Assembly (NCBI RefSeq): GCF_022179645.1 | Contig: NZ_BPRA01000002.1 | Location: 1 to 64,000, forward strand | Length of the DNA stretch: 64,000 nucleotides | Origin: Methylobacterium thuringiense | GTDB taxonomy: Bacteria > Pseudomonadota > Alphaproteobacteria > Rhizobiales > Beijerinckiaceae | Reading direction: 5' to 3' | In this document: piece after piece, positions 8,116 through 16,934 of the stretch | Layout of the letters: each line of letters begins with the position of its first letter | Position numbering within the stretch: position 1 is the first letter of the stretch | The notes under the pieces: generated by a model | What the model saw: only the letters and a program-made list of their open reading frames with translations | What the model was told of the DNA's origin: nothing | The model's database searches: none | Made by a program: the position numbers and the translations under genes

Positions 8116-9651
8116 TCAGCCCGTCGCCGGCTTGTCCGCCCTCGCCCGGTACGACAGGGCCTCCGCCAGATGGAGCCGCCGCACCGTCTCCTCCCCGTAG
8201 AGATCGGCCAGGGTCCGCGCCACCCGCAGCGTGCGGTGGAAGCCCCGGGCCGACAGGCGCATCGATTCGGCAGCGTTGCGGATCAGGGCGGTGCCCTCGG
8301 CGTCGGGGGCGGCGACTTCTTCGATGACCGTCGCCGGGCAGGTGGCGTTGGTGATGGCGGGCCCCAGCCCCCGTTCGGCATAGCGGGTGCTCTGGCGTTC
8401 GCGGGCGGCGGCGACGCGGGCGGCGGTCTCACGCGAGCCCTCCGCGGGCGGCGGTAGGATCAAGTCGGCGGCGGACACCGCGCCCACCTCGATGCGCAGG
8501 TCGATGCGGTCGAGCAGCGGCCCGGAGATGCGTGCCCCGTACTGTGCCATGCAGCGCTCGTTCGGCCCGCGCCGGCAGGCATAGCCCGGCTCCAGCGCCT
8601 GCCCGCAGCGGCACGGATTCATCGCGGCGACGAGCTGGAAGCGGGCCGGATAAGTGACGCGGTGATTGGCACGAGCGATCATCACCTCGCCCGTCTCCAT
8701 CGGCTGGCGCAGGGAATCGAGCACCTGCGGCACGAATTCCGGCAGCTCGTCGAGAAACAGCACGCCGCCATGGGCGAGCGAGACCTCGCCCGGCCGCGCA
8801 TTGAGCCCGCCGCCGACGAGCGCGGCCATCGAGGCCGAATGGTGCGGCTGGCGGAACGGCCGGCGGTTCGAGAGCGCGCCGCCCTTGATCTGCCCGGCCA
8901 CCGACTGGATCATCGAGACTTCGAGCAATTCCCGCGGCGACAGGGGCGGCAGGATCGACGGAAGCCGTGCGGCGAGCATCGACTTTCCGGCTCCCGGCGG
9001 ACCGTTGAACAGCAGATTGTGGCCCCCGGCGGCCGCGATCTCCAGGGCGCGCTTGGCGGCCTCCTGGCCCTTGATGTCGCGCAGGTCCGGCAGCGGGCCG
9101 CCCGATGCGGCGATGGCCGGCTCGGGCCGCGCCATGACCTGGCTGCCCTTGAAGTGGTTGGCGAGCTGGATCAGCGAGCGCGGGGCCAGCACGTCCATGT
9201 CGCTGGCCGCCCAGGCTGCTTCCGGCCCGCAGGCGGCGGGGCAGATCAGGCCGAGCCCGCGCGCATTTGCGGCCATCGCCGCCGGCAGCACCCCAGCGAC
9301 CGGGGTGATGGTTCCGTCGAGCGCCAGTTCGCCGAGGACGCAATAGCCGGCGAGCGCATCCGAGGGCAGCGCGCCGATGGCGCCCATCACGGCCAGCGCG
9401 ATCGGCAGGTCGTAATGCGAGCCTTCCTTCGGCAGGTCGGCCGGGGCAAGGTTCACGGTGATGCGCTTGGCCGGCAGCGCCAGACCGGACGCGATCAGCG
9501 CCGAGCGCACCCGCTCGCGCGATTCCGCGACTGCTTTGTCGGCCAGCCCGACGACGTTGAACGCGACGATGCCCGCCGCGATCTGGACCTGTACGTCGAC
9601 GGCGCGCGCCTCGATCCCCTCGAAGGCCACGGTGGCGACGCGCGTGACCAT
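8116..9651 (-). CDS. comM: YifB/ComM-family AAA+ ATPase (Mg-chelatase-like)
   Basis: 511 aa, close to the usual 505. The N-terminus MVTRVATVAFEGIEARAVDV and the LAPADLPKEGSHYDLPIALA segment are hallmarks of ComM. A Mg-chelatase-type AAA+ core follows with NGPPGAGKS Walker A, LFLDELPEF Walker B, and the cysteine cluster CRCGQ...C...C near residue 350. ComM is a hexameric helicase promoting branch migration during natural transformation. The ATG at 9651 is chosen by family length; the long upstream open frame is non-coding. It is convergent with the response regulator gene. Confidence 0.93.
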   Translation of the reverse strand: MVTRVATVAFEGIEARAVDVQVQIAAGIVAFNVVGLADKAVAESRERVRSALIASGLALPAKRITVNLAPADLPKEGSHYDLPIALAVMGAIGALPSDALAGYCVLGELALDGTITPVAGVLPAAMAANARGLGLICPAACGPEAAWAASDMDVLAPRSLIQLANHFKGSQVMARPEPAIAASGGPLPDLRDIKGQEAAKRALEIAAAGGHNLLFNGPPGAGKSMLAARLPSILPPLSPRELLEVSMIQSVAGQIKGGALSNRRPFRQPHHSASMAALVGGGLNARPGEVSLAHGGVLFLDELPEFVPQVLDSLRQPMETGEVMIARANHRVTYPARFQLVAAMNPCRCGQALEPGYACRRGPNERCMAQYGARISGPLLDRIDLRIEVGAVSAADLILPPPAEGSRETAARVAAARERQSTRYAERGLGPAITNATCPATVIEEVAAPDAEGTALIRNAAESMRLSARGFHRTLRVARTLADLYGEETVRRLHLAEALSYRARADKPATG

Positions 9652-9743
9652 GGCGAAAAGCGAGCCCCCTGTGCGGGGCGGAAGCTTAGGCGTGGCGGCG
9701 TGCCGTGACAATCGTAGGCCGCCGTCTCGCAGGGGATGGGTCC

Positions 9744-9768
9744 GGAACCCTCCGGGCGCTCGACCGTT
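9744..9768 (+). promoter_or_regulatory. EcfG-type stress promoter of the PepSY gene
   Basis: GGAAC (9744-9748), 16 bases, then CGTT (9765-9768). This is an exact match to the published alphaproteobacterial EcfG consensus GGAAC-N16/17-cGTT recognised by the general stress sigma factor of the PhyR-NepR-EcfG system. It sits 33 bases before the ATG of the PepSY gene in the correct orientation. Confidence 0.7.
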
Positions 9769-9801
9769 CGAACGCCGTTCCCCTCGGATCTGGAGACCCT
9801 C

Positions 9802-10065
9802 ATGCTGGTTCGCACACTCGGCCTGTCCGCCCTCGCCCTGTCGCTCGCCTTCGCCGCCCCGGCCTTCGCCGACGAGAAGCTGCCGGCCGATCAGCAGGCC
9901 AAGGTGGAGGACGTCCTCAAGAAGGAGGGCTTCACCAAGTGGAAGGAGATCGAGCTCGACGACGGCTTCATCGAAGTCGACGACGCGATCGGTGCAGACG
10001 GCAAGAAGTCCGACCTGAAGCTCGATCCGAAGACGCTGGAAATCGTGAAGCGCAAGGCCGAGTAG
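9802..10065 (+). CDS. Small secreted PepSY-domain protein
   Basis: 87 aa. A clear Sec signal peptide (LVRTLGLSALALSLAFAAPAFA, shortened; cleavage after AFA, about residue 22) precedes a compact PepSY-type domain with KVEDVLKKEGFTKWKEIELDDG. Such periplasmic PepSY_2 proteins are common in alphaproteobacteria but their function is not established. The ATG at 9802 is preceded by TGGAG. An EcfG-type promoter lies immediately upstream, so the gene is probably part of the general stress regulon. It stands alone between comM and the SRP RNA. Confidence 0.85.
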   Translation: MLVRTLGLSALALSLAFAAPAFADEKLPADQQAKVEDVLKKEGFTKWKEIELDDGFIEVDDAIGADGKKSDLKLDPKTLEIVKRKAE

Positions 10066-10242
10066 CTTTTTCACGGCGGCGCCCTCCGTCCCTCCCCTGT
10101 CGGAGAGACACGGAGAGTGATGGGGCCGGGCTTCGGCCAAGGCGGGCGGGGATGACGGCGGGTCTGGCGCCCCGACGAACCTCCGCCCGGAAGCCGCGCG
10201 GACCGGCTTGCATCGCCCGCGCGGCCCGGCCATATACGGCGC

Positions 10243-10336
10243 GGGAGGTTGGCGAGGGACGTTTCACTCGCCAACCGGGTCAGGTCCGGAAGGAAGCAGC
10301 CCTAACGAGACCGAGCGGGTCTTCGTCCAGCCTCCC
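10243..10336 (+). ncRNA. ffs: Signal recognition particle RNA (4.5S-type)
   Basis: The universally conserved SRP core GGTCAGGTCCGGAAGGAAGC lies at 10278-10297, with the GGAA tetraloop and asymmetric loop bases that bind Ffh. Flanks GGGAGG (10243-10248) and CCTCCC (10331-10336) pair to close a single long hairpin of about 94 bases, the bacterial short form. The exact ends are judged from pairing. It sits 60 bases before dnaX, a recurrent position in proteobacteria. Confidence 0.95.
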
Positions 10337-10396
10337 ACCTTCGCCCTTGGCGAGAGCGGCGCCCCCCGAGGGCAACCCACCGACATCCGAAGCGGC

Positions 10397-12259
10397 ATGG
10401 ACGACACCCTCGGCACGCTGATCGACGAGCCGGGGTTCCCCGGCATGCCGGCGCCCGCGCAGGTGACCGCCGCGACGCCCTACCGGGTGCTCGCCCGCAA
10501 GTACCGCCCCCAGACTTTCGACGACCTGATCGGCCAGGGCGCCATGGTGCGCACGCTGGCCAACGCCTTCGAGGCGAACAGGATACCGCAGGCCTGGATG
10601 CTTACCGGCGTGCGCGGCGTCGGCAAGACGACGACTGCCCGCATCCTGGCCCGCGGCCTCAACTACGTCCGGGCCGGCCAGCCCGATACCGGCCCCACCG
10701 TGGTGATGCCGGAACTCGGCCTGCACTGCCAGGCGATCATGGAGTCGCGCCATCTCGACGTGCTGGAGATGGACGCCGCCTCGCATACCGGCATCGACGA
10801 CGTGCGCGGGATCATCGACGGCATCCGCTACGGGCCGGTCTCGGCGCGCTACAAGGTCTACATCGTCGACGAGGTCCACATGCTCTCGGAGAAGGCGTTC
10901 AACGCCTTCCTGAAGACGCTCGAAGAGCCGCCGCCACACGCGAAATTCGTCTTCGCCACCACCGAAATCCGCAAGGTGCCGGTGACGATCCTCTCGCGCT
11001 GCCAGCGGTTCGACCTGCGTCGCGTCGAGGCGGATGTGCTCTCGGTGCACCTCAACAAGATCTGCGCAGCCGAGCACGTCGAAGCCGAGCCCAAGGCGGT
11101 CGCCGCGATCGTGCGCGCTGCCGAGGGCTCGGTGCGCGACGCCCTCTCGCTGCTCGACCAGGCCATCGCGCACGGGGCCGGCGCGGTGAGCGGCGCATCG
11201 GTTCGCGACATGCTGGGGCTCGCCGATCGCGGCCGCATCGTCGACTTGTTCCAGGCCGCCATGCGCGGGGACATCCCGGCGACCTTCTCGGAGTTGCGGG
11301 GGCAGTACGAATCCGGGGCAGACCCGGCCGTGGTGCTCTCGGATCTCGCCGGCTTCACGCATCTCGTGACGCGTCTTAAGCTGGTGCCCGAGGCGGCGGC
11401 TGCCGATCCGTCGCTCAGCGACGTCGAGCGCGCGCGCGGCGCCGAATTCGCCCAGACGCTCTCGATCCGGGCGCTGTCGCGCGCCTGGCAGATCCTGCTC
11501 AAGGCCATTCCGGAGGTGCAGGCCGCGCCGCGCCCGCTCGCGGCGGCGGAGATGGCGCTGGTGCGCCTCGCCTATGCCGCCGACCTGCCGACGCCGGACG
11601 AGGCGTTGCGCGGTCTCAAGAACGAAGCCGCCTCGGCCGGCGGCTCCGACGGCGGCGCGCGGTCCCTCCCCGCACAGCGTCCGGCGGCCGCCGCGCCCGA
11701 AGAACCGCCGCCCCCGCCACGGCCGCTGGTGGCGGCGGTCCCCGGGGGAGGATCGCCGCAAGCCGCCCCCCCTCCCCCCGCCGTCGCCGCTCCGCCGCAA
11801 CCCGCCGGGCCCCGGCTCGGCCGCCTCGAAGACCTTGTCGCCCTTGCCGACGAGCGCCGCGACATCACCCTCAAGATGGCGCTCGAACGCGACGTGCATC
11901 TCGTCCGTTTCGAAGAGGGCCGCCTCGAATTCCGCCTCGCCGAGGGCGGACGCACGACCCTCGCCACCGACCTCTCCCGCGCGCTCGAAGCCTGGACCGG
12001 CCGCCGCTGGCTCGTCGCACTCTCGAAGGATCCCGGCGCGCCGACGCTCGCCGCCGCGGCGATCGAGACCAAGGAAAACCGCCACCGGGACGCCGCAAGC
12101 CATCCGCTCGTGCGCGAGGTGCTGGCGCGATTTCCGGGTGCGCAGATCATAGGCGTGCGGGACAAGACGGCGGAGGTCGGCGCTGACGTCGCGGCTGTTG
12201 AAAGCCTGACGCCCCCGGACGCGGCGGGTGTCGGGGAGGATGAGGATGCGGAGGGGTAG
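10397..12259 (+). CDS. dnaX: DNA polymerase III subunit gamma/tau
   Basis: 620 aa clamp-loader ATPase. YRVLARKYRPQTFDDLIGQ begins at residue 29, Walker A GVRGVGKTT is at 71-79, DEVHMLS forms Walker B, sensor 1 is in FATTEIRKVP, and the arginine finger is in ILSRCQRF. The usual four-cysteine zinc module between Walker A and DAASHTGIDDVR is reduced to one visible Cys (LHCQAI), a divergence I recall in related rhizobial proteins. A Pro/Ala-rich linker (about 450-510) leads to a tau-like C-terminal domain. I see no A-rich slippery heptamer, so a frameshifted gamma form is not supported. The ATG at 10397 is chosen by homology; upstream codons overlap the SRP RNA. ybaB follows after a small toxin-antitoxin module. 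Confidence 0.95.
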   Translation: MDDTLGTLIDEPGFPGMPAPAQVTAATPYRVLARKYRPQTFDDLIGQGAMVRTLANAFEANRIPQAWMLTGVRGVGKTTTARILARGLNYVRAGQPDTGPTVVMPELGLHCQAIMESRHLDVLEMDAASHTGIDDVRGIIDGIRYGPVSARYKVYIVDEVHMLSEKAFNAFLKTLEEPPPHAKFVFATTEIRKVPVTILSRCQRFDLRRVEADVLSVHLNKICAAEHVEAEPKAVAAIVRAAEGSVRDALSLLDQAIAHGAGAVSGASVRDMLGLADRGRIVDLFQAAMRGDIPATFSELRGQYESGADPAVVLSDLAGFTHLVTRLKLVPEAAAADPSLSDVERARGAEFAQTLSIRALSRAWQILLKAIPEVQAAPRPLAAAEMALVRLAYAADLPTPDEALRGLKNEAASAGGSDGGARSLPAQRPAAAAPEEPPPPPRPLVAAVPGGGSPQAAPPPPAVAAPPQPAGPRLGRLEDLVALADERRDITLKMALERDVHLVRFEEGRLEFRLAEGGRTTLATDLSRALEAWTGRRWLVALSKDPGAPTLAAAAIETKENRHRDAASHPLVREVLARFPGAQIIGVRDKTAEVGADVAAVESLTPPDAAGVGEDEDAEG

Positions 12260-12298
12260 ACCTCTTCCGTTCGTCCGTACCCTGTGCAGAATGCTCCC

Positions 12299-12526
12299 AT
12301 GACCGACCTGCTCGAAAAAGCGATGACGACTGCGCGGAGTTTGTCCCCGGAGATGCAGGACGAGATCGCCCGGATGGTCCTCGCCTTCATGGGCGACGAC
12401 ACGTCCGTCTATCAATTCACGTCCGAGGAAGAGGCTGAGCAGGACGAGGCCGATGCTGCCGAAGCGCGTAGCGATTACGCGACGGACGAGGAGGTGCGTG
12501 CCATCTGGGCGAAATATGGCCTGTGA
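12299..12526 (+). CDS. RelB/ParD-like antitoxin
   Basis: 75 aa acidic protein. The N-terminal helix LLEKAMTTARSLSPEMQDEIARMVL and C-terminal YATDEEVRAIWAKYGL (both shortened motifs) are typical of short antitoxins that bind and neutralise RelE/ParE toxins. Its stop overlaps the GTG start of the toxin (GTGA), the usual coupled arrangement. The start could instead be the ATG at 12284. The pair is inserted between dnaX and ybaB, which are normally adjacent. Confidence 0.8.
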   Translation: MTDLLEKAMTTARSLSPEMQDEIARMVLAFMGDDTSVYQFTSEEEAEQDEADAAEARSDYATDEEVRAIWAKYGL

Positions 12527-12801
12527 GGCTGCGTCTCACACGTCCGGCCACGCGCCAGCTCGATCGGGCGCTGTCCTATGTGGAGCAGTATAATCCTCAG
12601 GGCGCGCGAAAAGTGCAGCAGTGCCTGCAAGACGTGATGCGCATGTTGCTGCAGCACCCGTTCGCCGGGCGAGCGACCGATCGGCCTGGCATCAGGCGCA
12701 TCGTGGCCTCTCCGTATCCATACGTTCTGACGTATCGCGTCAGCGACGCCGAGATCATCATCCGTAGCGTGCGTCACACCTCGCGACGATCCATTTCCTA
12801 A
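12523..12801 (+). CDS. RelE/ParE-family toxin
   Basis: 92 aa basic protein of the RelE/ParE fold. LTRPATRQLDRALSYVEQY is the first helix, GIRRIVASPYPYVLTYRV is the central sheet, and IIIRSVRHTSRRS is the C-terminal strand with a basic His/Arg tail. ParE members poison DNA gyrase and RelE members cut mRNA on the ribosome; the IIRSVRHTSR ending is more ParE-like. Translation starts at a GTG overlapping the antitoxin stop. No defect is visible, so the module is probably functional. Confidence 0.85.
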   Translation: MRLRLTRPATRQLDRALSYVEQYNPQGARKVQQCLQDVMRMLLQHPFAGRATDRPGIRRIVASPYPYVLTYRVSDAEIIIRSVRHTSRRSIS

Positions 12802-12910
12802 GCGTCCTGTCGGCAGCGTCACGCCTTGGTGCTCCTCATGTCCCTTGGACTGACACCCGGCATAGGACATAGACCACAGCCGCCGCTCCAAACGTCAGGA
12901 AATTCCCCGC

Positions 12911-13234
12911 ATGCGCGACCTCATGGGCATCATGAAGCAGGCTCAGGCCATGCAGGAGAAGATGAGTTCGCTGCAGGGCGAGCTCGACCATGTCGAGGTG
13001 ACGGGCGCTTCCGGCGGCGGCTCGGTGAGCGTGGTGATGACGGCCAAGGGCCAGCTCAAGGGTGTGACCCTCGATCCCTCGCTGATGGTGCCGGACGAGC
13101 GCGAGATTCTCGAAGACCTGATCGTCGCCGCCGTCAACGACGCGCGGGGCAAGGCCGAAGCCCTGGCGCAGGAGAAGATGGCCGAGCTGACCAAGGGCCT
13201 GCCCCTGCCGCCCGGCATGAAGCTGCCGTTCTAG
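12911..13234 (+). CDS. ybaB: YbaB/EbfC-family nucleoid-associated protein
   Basis: 107 aa, full family length. MRDLMGIMKQAQAMQEKM, VEVTGASGGGSVSV and LPPGMKLPF are characteristic. YbaB forms dimeric tweezers that bind DNA and is usually encoded between dnaX and recR. Here dnaX is upstream, with a toxin-antitoxin pair between, but recR is 7.6 kb downstream beyond an exporter/peptide island and pckA. It is convergent with the ABC exporter, with only 12 bases between the stops. Confidence 0.95.
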   Translation: MRDLMGIMKQAQAMQEKMSSLQGELDHVEVTGASGGGSVSVVMTAKGQLKGVTLDPSLMVPDEREILEDLIVAAVNDARGKAEALAQEKMAELTKGLPLPPGMKLPF

Positions 13235-13246
13235 CAGGAGGAGAAG

Positions 13247-15418
13247 TCAGACGACGGGCTCGGCCGCCTGCGTCGATCGCACCGGGCCCGCCATCTCCGA
13301 CAGCCGCTCGAATTCCAGCACGTGGTCCGCATGCGCGATCGTCGCCGGGCGGTGGGCGACGATGACGCGGGTCATCTTGAACTCGCGGAGGGCCTGGGCG
13401 ATCGCGGCCTCGGTGGGCTCGTCGAGCGCGCTCGTCGCCTCGTCGAGAAAGAGGATCTCCGGGCGCTGATAGAGGGCGCGGGCGAGGATCACCCGCTGCT
13501 TCTGGCCGCCCGAGAGCGTCGAACCCATGTCGCCGACAAGCGTTTCGAAGCCCATCGGCGTCTTGCGGATGTCGTTGAGGATCGCGGCGTGGGCAGCGCA
13601 TTCCTCGATCCAGGCCGGGTCGGGGTGCTCGTCGAAGCAGGCGATATTCTCGGCGATGGAACCCGCGAACAGTCCATCGCTCTGCATCACGCCGGCGATG
13701 CGCTTGCGGTAGGCGGCCGCGCCCACCGTCTTGATGTCGCGCCCGTCGATGAGGACGTTGCCCTCGGAGGCCGAGAGCAGCCCCATCAGGATCTTCATCA
13801 CCGAGCTCTTGCCGCAGCCCGAGGGGCCGGTGATGGCGAAACACGTGCCCGGCGCGACCTGGAAGCCGAGGTTGCGGAACACCCAGGGCTCGTCGGCGCC
13901 GTAGCGCAGCGACAGGCCGCTGGCGACGATGGAGCCGCGTGGCGCGCCGTCGGTGATGACGGCCGGCGCTGCGACGGGCACCGCCCCGGCCGGCTCCTCC
14001 GGGTCGGTCATGACGATGTCGGAGAGCCGGTCGGTCTGCACGTTGAGCATGCGCAGTTGGAAGCCCGAATTGATCAGGTTGCCGATCCGGGTCGAGAACT
14101 GGTCGCGGTAGGTCAGGAAGGCGACGAGCATCCCGAGCGACATCGACTGGTCGATCACCGCACGCGCCCCGAGCACCAGCAGGATCAGCCGGTCGGCCCC
14201 GAACAGCAGGTCGTTGGCGCGGCCGAAGACGAGGTCGAGGCGCTGCAGGCGCAGCCGCGCGTTCAGCGCCGTGACGAACTGGTTCATCCAGGTACCGCGG
14301 CGGCGCTCGCGCAGGCCCAGCAGCTTGACGCTCGCCATGCCGCGCACGGTCTCGATGAAGTGGGTCTGCTGCCGCGCCTCGGCGACGATCGCCTCCTCGG
14401 TGCCCTCCTTGTAGGCGTTGTAGGCGGCGATGCGCAGGGCGGCGGCGATGGCGGTGGAGAGCAGCGCCACCAGTGCCAGCCAGCCGCCGTAGAGGAACAG
14501 CATGATCAGCATGCCGACCGACATCACGCCGTCGAGCACGGCCTGGACGAGATCCGTGGTCAGGCCCTTCTGGATCGTACCGAGCGACCCGAAGCGCGAG
14601 ATCACGTCGCCCACATGCCGCTTCTCGAAGTAATCGAGGGGCAGGCGCGAGAGGTGGTCGAACAGGCTTCCCGACCACTGGTAGTTCAGCTTGGTCCCGG
14701 TCAGCATGATCGCCCAGGTCCGGGCGACGCCGAGCGCCAGCTGAATCAGCAGCAGCAGCGCCAGCCCGATGGCGACGACGAGCAGCAGGTCGAGGTCGGC
14801 GTTGACGATGACCTCGTCGATGACGATCTGCGAGGCGATCGGCATCAGGATGTTGACGAGCTCGATGCCGACCGAGAGCGCCAGGATCGACATCATCGCC
14901 GGCCGGATACCGCGCAGGTTGCGGAACAGGTCGCCGAGCCTGAGGCCCTTGACGGTCTTCTCGCGCACGAAGCCCTGGTTCGGCGTCACCTCCATCGCGA
15001 CGCCGGTGAACTCGCGTGACGCCTCCTCCAGCGTCAGTGTGCGCCGGCCGCGGGCGGGATCGTGGATGACGATGCCCTTGCGGCCGATGGAGGCCAGCAC
15101 GACGAAGTGGTTCAGGCCCCAGTGCAGGACGCAGGGCAGCTTCAGCCGGGCGAGGTCCTTCAGCTCGATCCGCAGCGCGCGGGTCGAGAGGCCCATCGAG
15201 CCCGACAGGTCGATGAGGTTCCGCAGCGTCATGCCCTTGAGCGACAGGGCGTGGTGGCGGCGCATGGCGCCGAGATCGGTCTCGCGGCCGTGGAAGCCCA
15301 ACACCATGGCGAGGCAGGCCATGCCGCATTCCGCGGCCTCCGCCTGCAGGATCACGGGCAGGCGCCGGCCGAAGCCGAACTGCAGCCCGCCCTGGCTGAT
15401 GCCGTCGAGGATTTTCAT
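13247..15418 (-). CDS. C39-peptidase ABC exporter (PCAT) for double-glycine peptides
   Basis: 723 aa. An N-terminal C39 cysteine peptidase has Gln25, Cys31 (AAECGMAC), His104 (GLNHFVVL) and Asp120 (IHDPARG), so all catalytic residues are present. A six-helix transmembrane domain spans about residues 165-450. The nucleotide-binding domain has Walker A GPSGCGKS (531-538), signature LSGGQ (635-639), LFLDE (656-660) and switch His689. PCATs cut leader peptides after GG and export the cargo through a type I path. A matching HlyD-type adaptor is upstream on the same strand and two GG-leader peptide genes lie beyond it. The start at 15418 is chosen by domain limits; the upstream frame runs through a repeat. 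Confidence 0.95.
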   Translation of the reverse strand: MKILDGISQGGLQFGFGRRLPVILQAEAAECGMACLAMVLGFHGRETDLGAMRRHHALSLKGMTLRNLIDLSGSMGLSTRALRIELKDLARLKLPCVLHWGLNHFVVLASIGRKGIVIHDPARGRRTLTLEEASREFTGVAMEVTPNQGFVREKTVKGLRLGDLFRNLRGIRPAMMSILALSVGIELVNILMPIASQIVIDEVIVNADLDLLLVVAIGLALLLLIQLALGVARTWAIMLTGTKLNYQWSGSLFDHLSRLPLDYFEKRHVGDVISRFGSLGTIQKGLTTDLVQAVLDGVMSVGMLIMLFLYGGWLALVALLSTAIAAALRIAAYNAYKEGTEEAIVAEARQQTHFIETVRGMASVKLLGLRERRRGTWMNQFVTALNARLRLQRLDLVFGRANDLLFGADRLILLVLGARAVIDQSMSLGMLVAFLTYRDQFSTRIGNLINSGFQLRMLNVQTDRLSDIVMTDPEEPAGAVPVAAPAVITDGAPRGSIVASGLSLRYGADEPWVFRNLGFQVAPGTCFAITGPSGCGKSSVMKILMGLLSASEGNVLIDGRDIKTVGAAAYRKRIAGVMQSDGLFAGSIAENIACFDEHPDPAWIEECAAHAAILNDIRKTPMGFETLVGDMGSTLSGGQKQRVILARALYQRPEILFLDEATSALDEPTEAAIAQALREFKMTRVIVAHRPATIAHADHVLEFERLSEMAGPVRSTQAAEPVV

Positions 15419-15480
15419 AGCCAGGAGCCTTGATGCTGACGCCTCAAGGGCCGGTTGGTGGTGGTCGCGACATGCGGGTC

Positions 15481-15596
15481 TCTCCTCCCCCTTGTGGGGA
15501 GGAGTTGGAGGTGGGGGTGGTTCTGTCGGGCTCCGACACAGGCAAGCGGAACCACCCCCATCCCTGACCCCTCCCCACAGGGGAGAGGGGAAAAGG
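15481..15596. repeat. imperfect palindromic intergenic repeat element
   Basis: Two arms of roughly 45 bases are near inverted copies of each other. The left arm runs TCTCCTCCCCCTTGTGGGG... to GGGGGTGGTTCTG; the right arm, read in reverse complement, runs CCCTCTCCCCTGTGGGG... to GGGGGTGGTTCCG. The spacer is about 25 bases. It lies between the adaptor and exporter genes. It looks like a REP/MITE-like dispersed element, though only one copy is in this window. Confidence 0.75.
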
Positions 15597-15629
15597 GCTC
15601 GGCGCAGATGTCGATGGTGACGAGAGACG

Positions 15630-16934
15630 TCACTTCGCCAGTCCCCGCGAGACGGGCACCGGCGCCCCATCCGTCACGAGGTCGACGCTGCGCTTCACGT
15701 GGTAGAGCGGGTCGAGCAGCCAGCGGTAGAGGGCGCGCTGTTCGAGCGCGATGTCGGCCTCGACGCGCATGCCGGCTTCGAGACGCCGCTTCTCGCCATA
15801 GGCCATCACGCCGTCCTCGTCGGGCTTGACCACGATGCGGTAGATGCCGCCGCCGGCCGTCTTACGCTTCATCTCATCGGGGGCGTCCTCGCCCTCCAGC
15901 GGCGCGCGGGTCACCTCGGTGACGACGCCGCGATAGAGGCCGAAGCGCTGGAACGGAAAGGCGGCGTAGCGCAGCATCACGCTGGCGCCGGTCTCGACGA
16001 AGCCGATCGCCGAGGAATCCACGAACAGGTTCGCCTGCAGACGGCCCTCGCTCGGCAGCAGGGTCAGCAGCGTGGCGCCGGCCGCCACGCTCTGGCCGGC
16101 CTGGGCACGGATCGAGGTCAGGATGCCGCTCTCGGGCGCGCGGATCTCGAGAGCGCGCTTGGCCTCGCTCTCGGCCTTCTGCTGCTCGAGCTGCGCGGCG
16201 GTACGGTCCATCTCGGCGAGATCCTTGGCGAGCTTCTCGTCGAACGAGGCCAATTGCGCCTTCAGGTCTCCGAGCCTGCCATCGATCTGCAGGGCGGTCT
16301 GCCGGAACTGCGAGAGTTGCGAACTCGACTGCATGTAGAGGTAGTTCTGGCTCTGCAGGTCTGCGGAGCGGGCGTAACCGCGCGAGACGGCGTTCGCCAG
16401 TTCGTCCGCCCGCGCCTTGAGCGGCGGCACAAGCTGCTCCTGCAGCGAGATCTGCTGCCGGATCTGTTCGGACTGGGAGTCGAGATTGGCGATTTGATCC
16501 TGGAGCGCCTGCTTCTCCGTGCCGGCCATGGAGGCGCGCAACGTCCGCTGCGTCTCCATGCTCTCCTTCTGGCGGCCGAGCTGCGCGATGACGCGCTCCT
16601 GCGTCGGCCCGCTGGCGGAGACCGCGTCGACATCCACCGTGTAGAGGAGCCGGCCCTGCTCGACCCGGTCGCCTTCCTTCACCCCCGAGGCGCTGACCCG
16701 GCCAGCCACCGGGCTTGCCACGGTGATCAACCCGACATCCGGCGCCAGCAGCCCCTGGGCATGGACGCGGCGGGTGTAGCTGCCGAACACGGCATAACAG
16801 AGGGTCGCGACGACCAGGGCGATGCAGACCCAGGCGACGAGGCGGATCGGCAACGGCTGCACGATCTGCGCTTCGCCGAGCCACGCGTTGCGGCGCGCCT
16901 CTGCGACCTCCTTGCGGAACAACGGCGTAGACAT
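15630..16934 (-). CDS. HlyD-family membrane fusion protein of the peptide exporter
   Basis: 434 aa. A short cytoplasmic N-terminus and one transmembrane helix (about 33-52) lead to a split biotinyl-lipoyl domain (ASPVAGRVSASGVKEGD and RAPESGILTSIRAQAGQ), with a long coiled coil between them (about 95-265). A beta-barrel domain ends the protein (ADIALEQRALYRWLLDPLY). It should bridge the inner-membrane PCAT to an outer-membrane TolC encoded elsewhere. The ATG at 16934 is taken; a GTG two codons earlier is possible, and neither has a strong ribosome site. It is upstream of the exporter gene, with a palindromic repeat between them. Confidence 0.93.
   Translation of the reverse strand: MSTPLFRKEVAEARRNAWLGEAQIVQPLPIRLVAWVCIALVVATLCYAVFGSYTRRVHAQGLLAPDVGLITVASPVAGRVSASGVKEGDRVEQGRLLYTVDVDAVSASGPTQERVIAQLGRQKESMETQRTLRASMAGTEKQALQDQIANLDSQSEQIRQQISLQEQLVPPLKARADELANAVSRGYARSADLQSQNYLYMQSSSQLSQFRQTALQIDGRLGDLKAQLASFDEKLAKDLAEMDRTAAQLEQQKAESEAKRALEIRAPESGILTSIRAQAGQSVAAGATLLTLLPSEGRLQANLFVDSSAIGFVETGASVMLRYAAFPFQRFGLYRGVVTEVTRAPLEGEDAPDEMKRKTAGGGIYRIVVKPDEDGVMAYGEKRRLEAGMRVEADIALEQRALYRWLLDPLYHVKRSVDLVTDGAPVPVSRGLAK

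Noticed and set aside
11640-11800. Programmed frameshift in dnaX to make a gamma form
   Set aside because: The linker has runs of C and G but no A-rich slippery heptamer followed by a clear stem.
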